From Kiritimatiellia bacterium (GTDB lineage: Bacteria > Verrucomicrobiota > Kiritimatiellia > RFP12 > UBA1067): DNA of 15,212 nt. The notes beneath the pieces are model-generated. The model ran no database searches, was not told the origin of the DNA, and was given only the letters and a program-made list of their open reading frames with translations. Below, piece by piece: positions 9,064 to 15,212 of the stretch. A program made the translations under genes and the position numbers. The stretch covers positions 1-15,212 of the forward strand of contig JAKSOY010000103.1 in NCBI GenBank assembly GCA_024405255.1. Reading direction: 5' to 3'. The number at the start of each line of letters is the position of its first letter. The first letter of the stretch is position 1.

Positions 9064-10259
9064 AGGTAGCTAATACATCGGTCGAAGAAGCTCTTCGCCT
9101 ATTCAATGGTGCGGGTGTTGCAACGGGTTTACTAGTGCCAACGCGGACCGGACTCGGAAAGTCGATCATGGATGCAACGTTGTCTTTTCGCGATTTTCTG
9201 CGCGAAACAGGCGTTCATGATTATGCGACGCAAGTACGCGGTGTAAAAGAGTATGTTCCCGCAAATTTAGTATTGCCCGATTCGTGCATCAAAACCAAGG
9301 CTTCCCTCTATCGTCCAAAAGCCAAGCCTCAGAAGGACGGTGATCCGCGCATTTGGTTCTACAAGTTAGCACAATACTGCAAGCCTACGGATTTGTTGGC
9401 GGTTGTCGCGCACGGCGGGGAGTTATATGCCTTTAACATGAGCAACAAAGAGATTGTTCGGGCATTTGGAGTGCCGGGATCTTATCCTCATGAAATCCTC
9501 TCGGAATGTTCAGAGATCATTTCGCCTGTGGCTAGCGAATTGCTCGGCAAGTTAAAGCAAATACATGGCAAAGGTTTTGTAGCGGGCGTAAAACATGGTG
9601 ATACAGCTGTTGGGATGACGTTAGAGGCGTTGCTTGGAATTGAGCCGAACGCTGACAAGGCACCTGATTATAAGGGGATAGAACTTAAGTCCTCTCGCAA
9701 GCTTGGAAAGGCCGTTGCAAACATTTCAAAAACAAAGAAGGTGACATTGTTCACTAACACTCCGGACTGGAAGCGTAGCAAGTTTTCGGCGGCAGACATC
9801 CTTAAGACATTCGGATATGTTGAAGATGGTCGTTTGCAATTGTATTGCACAGTCTCAAATCTAATAAACCCACAGGGGCTCTACCTTGACGCACATAATG
9901 AAATTGACTTAATCAATATGGCGAAAACAGAGCGCTATTCTGGGGATGTGGCTGTTTGGGCACTTGAAACGCTTAAGGCAAGACTTTCTGAAAAGCATCG
10001 TGAAACATTTTGGGTGCAAGCCTCAAGCGAAATTGTCGATGGTAAGGAGTGTTTTAGATATGACTATGTTCGGCACACCAGAAAACCCAACACGGCCAAT
10101 CTTGCAAGTCTATTCGACGCAGGTATTATCACGTTAGACTACGCCATGCATATTAAGCCAAATGGTGGAGTAAGAGATCATGGATATCTCTTTAGAACAA
10201 CAAGTGACAAGTTCGCCCACATCTTTCCTTTAGAGAGGGTCTACGATTTGTCCAAATGA
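9057..10259 (+). CDS. MvaI/BcnI-family type II restriction endonuclease
   Basis: The 400-residue protein is the likely cutting partner of the cytosine methyltransferase, with which it overlaps by 7 nt (GGAGG just upstream of ATG 9057). The catalytic half starts near residue 165 (GKGFVAGVKHGDTAVGMTLEALLGIE). The active site is PDYKGIELKSSR, giving D204-x4-E209-x-K211, the same D-x4-E-x-K spacing known for MvaI. Further family features are KKVTLFTNTP and a C-terminal HGYLFR. MvaI itself is about 250 residues, so residues 1-155 are an additional domain (GLLVPTRTGLGK..., KDGDPRIWFYKLAQY, LLAVVAHGGELYAFNMS). This may be an effector or target-sensing domain as seen in two-domain enzymes such as EcoRII, but its identity is not recognised. 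The family is known for CCWGG/CCSGG cleavage; this protein's site is inference. Confidence 0.88.
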   Translation: MLKVANTSVEEALRLFNGAGVATGLLVPTRTGLGKSIMDATLSFRDFLRETGVHDYATQVRGVKEYVPANLVLPDSCIKTKASLYRPKAKPQKDGDPRIWFYKLAQYCKPTDLLAVVAHGGELYAFNMSNKEIVRAFGVPGSYPHEILSECSEIISPVASELLGKLKQIHGKGFVAGVKHGDTAVGMTLEALLGIEPNADKAPDYKGIELKSSRKLGKAVANISKTKKVTLFTNTPDWKRSKFSAADILKTFGYVEDGRLQLYCTVSNLINPQGLYLDAHNEIDLINMAKTERYSGDVAVWALETLKARLSEKHRETFWVQASSEIVDGKECFRYDYVRHTRKPNTANLASLFDAGIITLDYAMHIKPNGGVRDHGYLFRTTSDKFAHIFPLERVYDLSK

Positions 10260-11119
10260 TCACTTCTGCCTTTACTTGCACGGGATCGTATGCGATTCTC
10301 ATCATGCTTGGAATCAAGCGCGTTGAGAATCGGAATGTGTTGCCCGTGCCAAGTAAGGGGCGTTGCGCGATTTCATGTAGCAAGTCGTTCACCAAGGAGG
10401 AGTATGGCGAGTTTGTGCGATGGGCGGCATTAAATCTGTCCCCTGATGAGTTTGAGACGATCCCCGCGTGGAATGAGGTCAAGGACTGGGCGGGGAAGAT
10501 TGTCGGAACTTGCAATTACAGTTCGCGTTTCAGGAACGATCTTGTCTTGAATGAAAGCGGCGAACACAACGGGAAAATCACTTGGGATGAGGGCTATGAA
10601 TATTGGTGGGATTTGTCGGAGGTGGCTTGTTTTGACCATCCAATCCCCTGTCGTGGCAATGTCGGGATGTGGCAGTTGCCGTCTGCTTTGGTTGTGCAGG
10701 TGAGCGCGGCGGATTTTCTTTCGCAGCAAATCGGCGAACGCATCGCGTCCACAGAAGATGCAGCAAAGATTTTTCGTGCCACACTTCCGATTGTGCGGGA
10801 GAGCGAAGGTTTTTTCGTGTTGCCATTGGATGAAAACCGCCGCGTTCTTGCCGAGCCCGTTCTTGTCTCGCTCGGCACATCATCCGTGACGACGACGGTT
10901 CAACCCAATGAGGTCTTCTGTGCAGCCCTCACAGCCGGTGCGAAGTCAATCATCGTTGCCCACAATCATCCAAGCGGTAATCTTACGCCGAGTGTACAGG
11001 ATCGGCAATTGACAACTGTTCTTGCGTCTCTGGGGGAACAACTTGGTGTCAAATTGCTCGACCATATCGTCCTTGGTTGTGGCACGGAATACTCAAGCAT
11101 TGGGATGACGGCAAGATGA
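10256..11119 (+). CDS. ASCH-RadC (JAMM) fusion protein
   Basis: The 287-residue protein has two parts. Residues 1-150 look like an ASCH/PUA-like domain, a fold linked to RNA or modified-nucleotide binding: an LIMLGIKRVENR start, a strand reading GKIVGTC, and an ending of the form YWWDLSEVACFDHPIPCRG with GMWQLP. Residues about 165-287 are a RadC/JAB domain with the full metal-binding signature HNHPSG (H236, H238) and PSVQD (D249), then LLDHIVLG. The usual N-terminal helix-hairpin-helix of RadC is missing. The start ATG overlaps the endonuclease stop as ATGA, with no good Shine-Dalgarno site, so translation is probably coupled. RadC-like JAMM proteins are common in mobile and defence regions but their reaction is not established. 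Here one sits between a restriction enzyme and AbiH in the same operon, suggesting a regulatory or accessory role. The domains are fairly sure; the function is unknown. Confidence 0.8.
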   Translation: MITSAFTCTGSYAILIMLGIKRVENRNVLPVPSKGRCAISCSKSFTKEEYGEFVRWAALNLSPDEFETIPAWNEVKDWAGKIVGTCNYSSRFRNDLVLNESGEHNGKITWDEGYEYWWDLSEVACFDHPIPCRGNVGMWQLPSALVVQVSAADFLSQQIGERIASTEDAAKIFRATLPIVRESEGFFVLPLDENRRVLAEPVLVSLGTSSVTTTVQPNEVFCAALTAGAKSIIVAHNHPSGNLTPSVQDRQLTTVLASLGEQLGVKLLDHIVLGCGTEYSSIGMTAR

Positions 11120-12204
11120 ACATCGTTTACCTTATAGGCAATGGATTTGATATTGGGCTTGGATTGAAGACCAGCTATCGAGATTTTATCGATGCATACA
11201 TGAAAAAGAAATGCGACAACGAGAATGTTGCATGGATGAAAGAGCAAATGGCAGGTAATCCGCAACAATGGAGTGATGCGGAGATTGCGTTCGGAAAGTT
11301 GAACTTTTCCGAGCGTGGAAAATCACCCGTTAAGGTTTACAATGACTGCTATGACGATTTTGCTGACGCATTCATAGACCACCTTATGGGGGAAAACGAC
11401 CGCTTCGCCATTCCAATTGAAAAGCGGGCAGAAGTATCGGAGGAGTTTTTGAAGTGCGCGTTGAACTTGGGCAAACACATGACCGAAGGATGCGCGACAG
11501 CATATAATGAGAAACTTAAATCCCAATCCGAATTGAACTTGTACTTTCTTACATTCAATTATACGGACAGTTTGGAGAAAATTCTTGATGTCGAGAAGTT
11601 TGGTAGCCAAGACAGAAAGTTAAATGTCTTTGGCGACGACAGTCAGAAAGTTGTTGTCAAAGCGGTATGTCATGTACATGGGCAACTTGACGGGGACTAT
11701 GTTTTCGGAATAGACAGCCCTTCACAAATCACAGATGAAAAGGTTAGATCACATTGTGAACGAAATGGCGGAATGATCAAGGCGACTTCGGAGGAAAAGC
11801 TTGGCCTTACAAATCGTAAACGCGGCATATCAATTTTGAACAAAGCTGACATCATCATTCCATTCGGTCTTTCGTTTGGCGAATCAGATCATAGTTGGTG
11901 GGTCAAATTACACTCGCGTTCGTTTAGCACGGGAGTGCAAATGATACTCTGTCCATTTACGACGAGAATTCCCCAACATTTAGGAACAAAGCAACAAACC
12001 GACATCAATCGTTCGGAAAAACTAAAGGCATTCCATTCGTTGTTCTTGAAGAATCCAAGCATATCCGAGAGCGTGGAAGCCGTCAGCGCGAATCAAATTA
12101 CAGTGCTTAAACTTAAAAGAGTGCCTGATGGTCGAGGCAAGGTTTACCCATGTGATTATTTTCATCTTACACCACTGTCAAGGTTTGTTCGGAAGGTAAA
12201 TTGA
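11116..12204 (+). CDS. AbiH-family abortive infection protein
   Basis: Start ATG 11116 overlaps the previous stop as ATGA; an in-frame ATG at 11077 would lie deep inside the RadC domain and is less likely. The 362-residue protein has the AbiH hallmarks: N-terminal NIVYLIGNGFDIGLGLKTSY (residues 2-21), LTFNYTDSLEKIL (about 145-157), HVHGQL followed by FGID (186 onward), and FGLSFGESDHSWW (250-262). AbiH proteins stop phage spread by killing or arresting the infected cell; the biochemical target is not well defined, and the nucleotide-binding-like N-terminus suggests a nucleotide-derived substrate. It is the last gene of the operon and is followed by a terminator. Coupling to a restriction system could let abortive infection act when restriction fails; this is inference. 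Confidence 0.9.
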   Translation: MNIVYLIGNGFDIGLGLKTSYRDFIDAYMKKKCDNENVAWMKEQMAGNPQQWSDAEIAFGKLNFSERGKSPVKVYNDCYDDFADAFIDHLMGENDRFAIPIEKRAEVSEEFLKCALNLGKHMTEGCATAYNEKLKSQSELNLYFLTFNYTDSLEKILDVEKFGSQDRKLNVFGDDSQKVVVKAVCHVHGQLDGDYVFGIDSPSQITDEKVRSHCERNGGMIKATSEEKLGLTNRKRGISILNKADIIIPFGLSFGESDHSWWVKLHSRSFSTGVQMILCPFTTRIPQHLGTKQQTDINRSEKLKAFHSLFLKNPSISESVEAVSANQITVLKLKRVPDGRGKVYPCDYFHLTPLSRFVRKVN

Positions 12205-12254
12205 TTAGAATGCGCGGCAGTTTCGCCGCGTCAATCATAATCGCAAACCCCCAG

Positions 12255-12288
12255 CGCGGCACTTCCGGTTAGGAGTGCGGCGTTTTTT
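12255..12288 (+). terminator. Rho-independent terminator of the defence operon
   Basis: A GC-rich hairpin has arms at 12255-12263 and 12274-12282 with one mismatch and a 10-nt loop, followed by six T at 12283-12288. It lies 50 nt after the AbiH stop. A second small hairpin (arms 12213-12218 and 12225-12230) just upstream has no T-run. Confidence 0.8.
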
Positions 12289-12290
12289 AG

Positions 12291-12386
12291 ACCCTTGACG
12301 ACATTCCGGCCCTCTCTGCGATTGAGGGCGTCGGAGAGCTTCGAGAGCTTAAGCCGAAGTTACACGAAGCAATTTCGTAGCGGTAG
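12291..12386 (+). pseudogene. Coding remnant in frame with SNF2 fragment, two TAG stops
   Basis: In the same frame as the downstream SNF2/AlbA_2 gene, 12291-12377 reads a protein-like stretch (TLDDIPALSAIEGVGELREL, then KPKLHEAIS) closed by TAG at 12378 and again at 12384. A frame change by 1 nt near 12380 instead reads [15 protein letters not shown]. It looks like a worn piece of an upstream gene, perhaps of the same old helicase locus. Parent family not recognised. Confidence 0.35.
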
Positions 12387-12401
12387 CGGAGAAAGTGGCG
12401 T

Positions 12402-14294
12402 TTGGAACTTGGGCTGAAGAAGCTTGCCACGGAGCTGAAGGGAAGGGACGATCCGAAGCTGATTCAGCTGGACGAGATCCTTGACAAGCTTCTTGTCGGC
12501 AAGGACGCGTTTCATCCCGTTGTCTTCTGTTCCTACGTTGAAACGGCGAAGTACGTCGCGCAACATCTGGCGGCGCGGTATTCGGCGAAGGGCGTCGAGG
12601 TGCGGGCGGTGACGGGCGAAGTCGCCTCGGCTGAACGCGAAACGATTGTGAATGAGCTGGCCGAATGTCCGAAGCGGATCCTTGTCGCCACGGATTGCCT
12701 GTCGGAGGGCATCAATCTCCAGCACGGATTTGACGCGTTCATCCATTACGACATGGTCTGGAATCCAACGCGGCACGAACAACGCGAAGGGCGCGTTGAC
12801 CGCTACGGACAATCGACCGGGCAACGCGGCGAAGCTTGCAAGACGCTGTGTGCGTTTTTGAACAAGAACGGAGGTATGGTTGTCTTCGGCGTATCGAAGA
12901 AAGGCAAGCTGACCGGACAGTTGGTCGCCGATACGACCAAACGCGACCTGTTTGACGCATTCCAGAAGTTCGAACCGGCTGCGGATATTGAGGTTGCGTA
13001 TGTTCCTACCGACGAGACGCATGTGGCGATTGTCTGCCAGGTCGAGAAGGGGAATGCTCGTCCGTATGCCTATGACGGAACGCCTTATAAGCGCGTTCAG
13101 TCGTCGACGACGGTGATGAGCCAGGAGGAGTATGAGTGGATTCTGCAGGACCGCGGTGGATTTCGCAGCGACTGGGAGTCCCAGGTCAATCCGACTTTGA
13201 CTCTGGACGAGATCGATTGCGAAGAAGTCAAGAAGACGGCGCGTATGGCCATTCAGGTCGGTCGTCTCGATTCTGAGGTCGATACGGATGACGTTTTGAC
13301 GTTGTTGAAGAAGTTCAAAGTTATGCATGGCGGGCAGCTTACCAACGGTGCCGCCGTCTTGTTCGGCAATGACGATCTCTTCGGCTATCCGCAATGCGAG
13401 ATCAAGATGGCCAGGTTCAAGGGAACGACCAAGAACGAGTTTGGGGACGAGCGGCGTGAGGAGGGAAACATCTTCAAGCTGCTGGGCGCGGCAACGCAGT
13501 TCTGCTTCAAGCATCTTAATCTTTCTGCGAAAGTCGTCAGTGGACAGAATGAGCGGATCGAACAGTTGGAGATTCCGCCGGAGGCCCTGCGTGAAACGAT
13601 TCTCAATGCGCTTGTGCATCGACAGTATTCGAAGAACGGTTCGGTGTCGTTGGCGATTTACGATGATCGGCTGGAGGTGACGAGCCCGGGCGGATTCCCC
13701 CCTGGCAAAACGGTCGATCAAATCATCTCCGAACACGAGTCGGAACCTCGCAACCAGCAGATCGCACACGTCTTGTATCTCCGTAAGACCATTGAGACAT
13801 GGGGACGTGGATTTGTCCGTATAAATGCTGAGTGCGAAAAGACCGGAGTGCCGCTCCCGCTGATTGCAGAAAAGAACGGTTATGTTCGGATAACGTTTGA
13901 AAGAACGGCGAGCCGTGGAAGTAATCAGACTTCACCGACCGCAAAAAGTGGGCATAAAAGCGATAAAGTGGGCATGAAAAGTGGGCATGAAAGCACTAAA
14001 GTGGGCATGAAAAGTGGGTATAAAGCTGAGGATGTGCGTTTGCGTGTCGAGGACATGTTTGACAAGGCTTTGCCGTCTTTGCGTAAGGATGTGCGCCCTA
14101 GTCTGATTTCGGTCTTGGCGGCGATGGCAGTCGATCCATACGCAAGCATTCCGAAGTTGGCCTTGGTGACCAGCATCCCAAGAGGTACGATTCGGAATGC
14201 GCAGGAAATGCTGAAGGATCTGGGTCTAGTGTTTCGCGTTGGCGGCAAGCGGGGCGGCCATTGGCTGATTTCCTGGAAGGATGGCAAACAATGA
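12402..14294 (+). CDS. Chimera: SNF2-type helicase C-lobe fused to AlbA_2/HATPase regulator-like protein
   Basis: The frame opens at TTG 12402, with GGAG 10 nt upstream, and gives 630 residues. Residues 1-137 are the second RecA domain of an SNF2-type helicase: [17 protein letters not shown], motif [13 protein letters not shown] (96-107), and motif [19 protein letters not shown] (121-137). Walker A and B are absent. At residue 138 the sequence switches to an AlbA_2 (Schlafen-like) domain that lacks its usual first strand: [20 protein letters not shown] and then GMVVFGV. Residues about 390-500 form the HATPase_c_4 part ([13 protein letters not shown]402; SPGGFPPG). Residues 516-548 are an 11-residue tandem repeat, and 565-630 look like a winged helix. 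The join at 12810-12813 is in frame and most simply reflects a deletion between two neighbouring genes. The gene overlaps the next by ATGA. Whether the hybrid is expressed or functional is unknown; the AlbA_2-to-C-terminus part is otherwise intact. Confidence 0.8.
   Translation: MELGLKKLATELKGRDDPKLIQLDEILDKLLVGKDAFHPVVFCSYVETAKYVAQHLAARYSAKGVEVRAVTGEVASAERETIVNELAECPKRILVATDCLSEGINLQHGFDAFIHYDMVWNPTRHEQREGRVDRYGQSTGQRGEACKTLCAFLNKNGGMVVFGVSKKGKLTGQLVADTTKRDLFDAFQKFEPAADIEVAYVPTDETHVAIVCQVEKGNARPYAYDGTPYKRVQSSTTVMSQEEYEWILQDRGGFRSDWESQVNPTLTLDEIDCEEVKKTARMAIQVGRLDSEVDTDDVLTLLKKFKVMHGGQLTNGAAVLFGNDDLFGYPQCEIKMARFKGTTKNEFGDERREEGNIFKLLGAATQFCFKHLNLSAKVVSGQNERIEQLEIPPEALRETILNALVHRQYSKNGSVSLAIYDDRLEVTSPGGFPPGKTVDQIISEHESEPRNQQIAHVLYLRKTIETWGRGFVRINAECEKTGVPLPLIAEKNGYVRITFERTASRGSNQTSPTAKSGHKSDKVGMKSGHESTKVGMKSGYKAEDVRLRVEDMFDKALPSLRKDVRPSLISVLAAMAVDPYASIPKLALVTSIPRGTIRNAQEMLKDLGLVFRVGGKRGGHWLISWKDGKQ
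13947..14045 (+). repeat. 33-bp tandem repeat coding an 11-residue unit, three copies
   Basis: Copies at 13947-13979, 13980-14012 and 14013-14045 (the last diverged) encode [22 protein letters not shown] and [19 protein letters not shown] cores recur at 13948, 13968, 13981 and 14001 (GTGGGTAT at 14014), with alternating 20/13-nt spacing. The repeat is a lysine-rich linker between the HATPase and winged-helix parts. Copy changes would keep the frame. Confidence 0.85.
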
Positions 14295-15205
14295 GCAAGC
14301 ATCACTCGGTTCTTTCGGTCGAGACCTTCAAGCTTGAAGGGACTCTCTTCGCACCTGACGTATTGCAACGGCTTTTCAAGGGTGCCCTTGATCGCGACTA
14401 TGCCTATGGCATTCCGGCCGGGATGACGCTCGCCGACGAATACGGACGTGCCTTCCGAATCGCCGTCGCCGCGTGGAAGCAGTTCCAGTCCCGTCGGGAG
14501 AAGGAACCGCAGAAGGCGCAGAGGAAGTTCCTCGAATCGCTCTTCCGGGATGCGCTTGGCTTTTCGCTTGCTCCGACGACGGACGGCACCGTGCCGTTTC
14601 GTCTGGCCGGGCCTGGGACACTTCCGATTTTCTTCTCTTGGTTCGATGATAAGTTTGACGAGACTGCCCCTCGGTTCTCGGGTGACGGCCTTTCGCGGCG
14701 CAAACGCTCGGTGACCCAGTACGCGCAGGAATGGCTCAACGAGCGCGATGACTACCTCTGGGCCATCGTCACCAACGGACGCCTCTTGCGTCTTGTCCGG
14801 GACAACAATTCGCTCACGCGGCCCTGTTGGGTTGAGTTCGATCTTGAGCGCATCCTTTCTGAAGAACGTTATGCCGACTTCATTTTCTTCTGGCGACTCT
14901 GCTATCACGACCGTGCAGGGACGGACGGTTCGGGCAACGATTCCGTCTGGGAGAAGCTTCATGCGCTGGGTGAGGAGGAGGGCGTGCGCGTCTTCAATGA
15001 CTTGCGCGATGGCGTCGTCCGTGCCTTGCAGATTCTCGGTAACGGCTTCCTTCACGACACGCGTAATGCGGCCCTGCGCACAGCGGTGGACAATGGTTCG
15101 CTCACGGACGCGGCCTACTTCCAGGAACTGCTCCGCGTTGCCTATCGGTTTCTCTTTCGAGGTAATTGCAAAACCTCGGCGTTGACGGCCAGTCCGTCCG
15201 CCTGA
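14291..15205 (+). pseudogene. N-terminal fragment of Eco57I/PglX/DrmMI-type adenine methyltransferase
   Basis: Start ATG 14291 overlaps the previous stop (ATGA), with GGAAGG 10 nt upstream; the in-frame ATG at 14261 lies inside the previous gene. The 304 residues match the N-terminal region of large (>1000 aa) N6-adenine methyltransferases with an Eco57I domain, such as type IIG enzymes, BREX PglX or DISARM DrmMI. Typical pieces are GTLFAPDVLQRL, KFLESLFRDALGF, RSVTQYAQEWLNERDDYLWA with IVTNGRLLRLVRDN, SEERYADFIFFWRLCYH, VRVFNDLRDGVVRALQILGNGF and YFQELLRVAYRFLF. In relatives the last block continues into LLVAEDRGLL-like sequence; here it ends abruptly in RGNCKTSALTASPSA and TGA at 15203. The catalytic NPPY motif is never reached. 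The family is likely; the truncation near 15158 is clear, unless the assembly is wrong here. Confidence 0.7.
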
Positions 15206-15212
15206 CGGCGTT

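Larger units (their letters stand above)
6826..12290. other. Probable inserted defence cassette inside older helicase locus
   Basis: The segment starts where the truncated helicase ends and ends right after the terminator T-run. It carries its own promoter, operator, five coupled genes and terminator. Base composition drops sharply at its left edge. Flanking DNA on both sides holds fragments of helicases. No terminal repeats, target-site duplication or recombinase gene were found, so the mechanism of arrival and the exact ends are unknown. Confidence 0.45.

Noticed and set aside
12213..12230. Small hairpin just after the AbiH gene as main terminator
   Set aside because: It has a 6-bp stem but no T-run; the hairpin at 12255-12288 is the better terminator.
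6815..12295. Target-site duplication or terminal inverted repeats at the ends of the inserted cassette
   Set aside because: Reading both junctions by eye, no convincing shared word or inverted ends were found.
13947..14045. Possible CRISPR-like array
   Set aside because: Repeats are contiguous with no unique spacers, and they code an in-frame 11-residue unit.
12360..15055. Long minus-strand frames at 12360-13769 and 13925-15055
   Set aside because: They lie opposite genes with clear domains, and no family pattern was seen in them.
15158..15178. Inverted repeat as terminator or integron-type attachment site
   Set aside because: The 6-bp stem has no T-run, and no core-site sequence or integrase is visible.

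Overview
The window reads as a chromosomal segment of a GC-rich, polysaccharide-degrading bacterium with a defence island joined to it. Signal-peptide-bearing glycoside hydrolases of families GH2 and GH95 arranged in tandem would fit a gut or environmental member of the Planctomycetes-Verrucomicrobia-Chlamydiae group (for example Kiritimatiellota, Lentisphaerota or Verrucomicrobiota). That placement is inference: no rRNA or other marker gene is present.

Region 1 (1-5896, + strand, GC-rich) is a carbohydrate operon. It holds the C-terminal end of a GH2-type glycosidase, a complete secreted GH95 enzyme (alpha-L-fucosidase/alpha-L-galactosidase family), and a second secreted GH95 enzyme with an extra N-terminal beta-sandwich-like domain. 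The second GH95 gene is complete except for one in-frame TAG at 4580.

Region 2 (5897-15212) is a defence island. Its outer parts look like a broken DISARM-like or related helicase/methyltransferase system. They comprise a 5' fragment of a large DEAD/DEAH helicase behind a good sigma70-type promoter, a 3' fragment of an SNF2-type helicase fused in frame to an AlbA_2/HATPase transcriptional-regulator-like protein, and an N-terminal fragment of an Eco57I/PglX/DrmMI-type adenine methyltransferase that stops early near the window end.

Between the helicase pieces sits an apparently intact, more AT-rich five-gene operon (6955-12204). It has its own promoter, a palindromic operator-like site and a terminator. 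In order it encodes a small Cro/CI-type controller, a C5-cytosine DNA methyltransferase with a ~200-residue N-terminal extension, an MvaI/BcnI-type restriction endonuclease with a ~155-residue N-terminal extension, an ASCH-RadC(JAMM) fusion protein, and an AbiH-family abortive-infection protein. The genes are separated by 12 nt or overlap by 7, 4 and 4 nt, so they look translationally coupled. The simplest reading is a type II restriction-modification system and an abortive-infection protein co-expressed under one controller, with the ASCH-RadC protein as an uncharacterised link. This block appears to have landed in, or been retained inside, an older decaying defence locus. No transposase, integrase, tRNA, rRNA or CRISPR array was seen.
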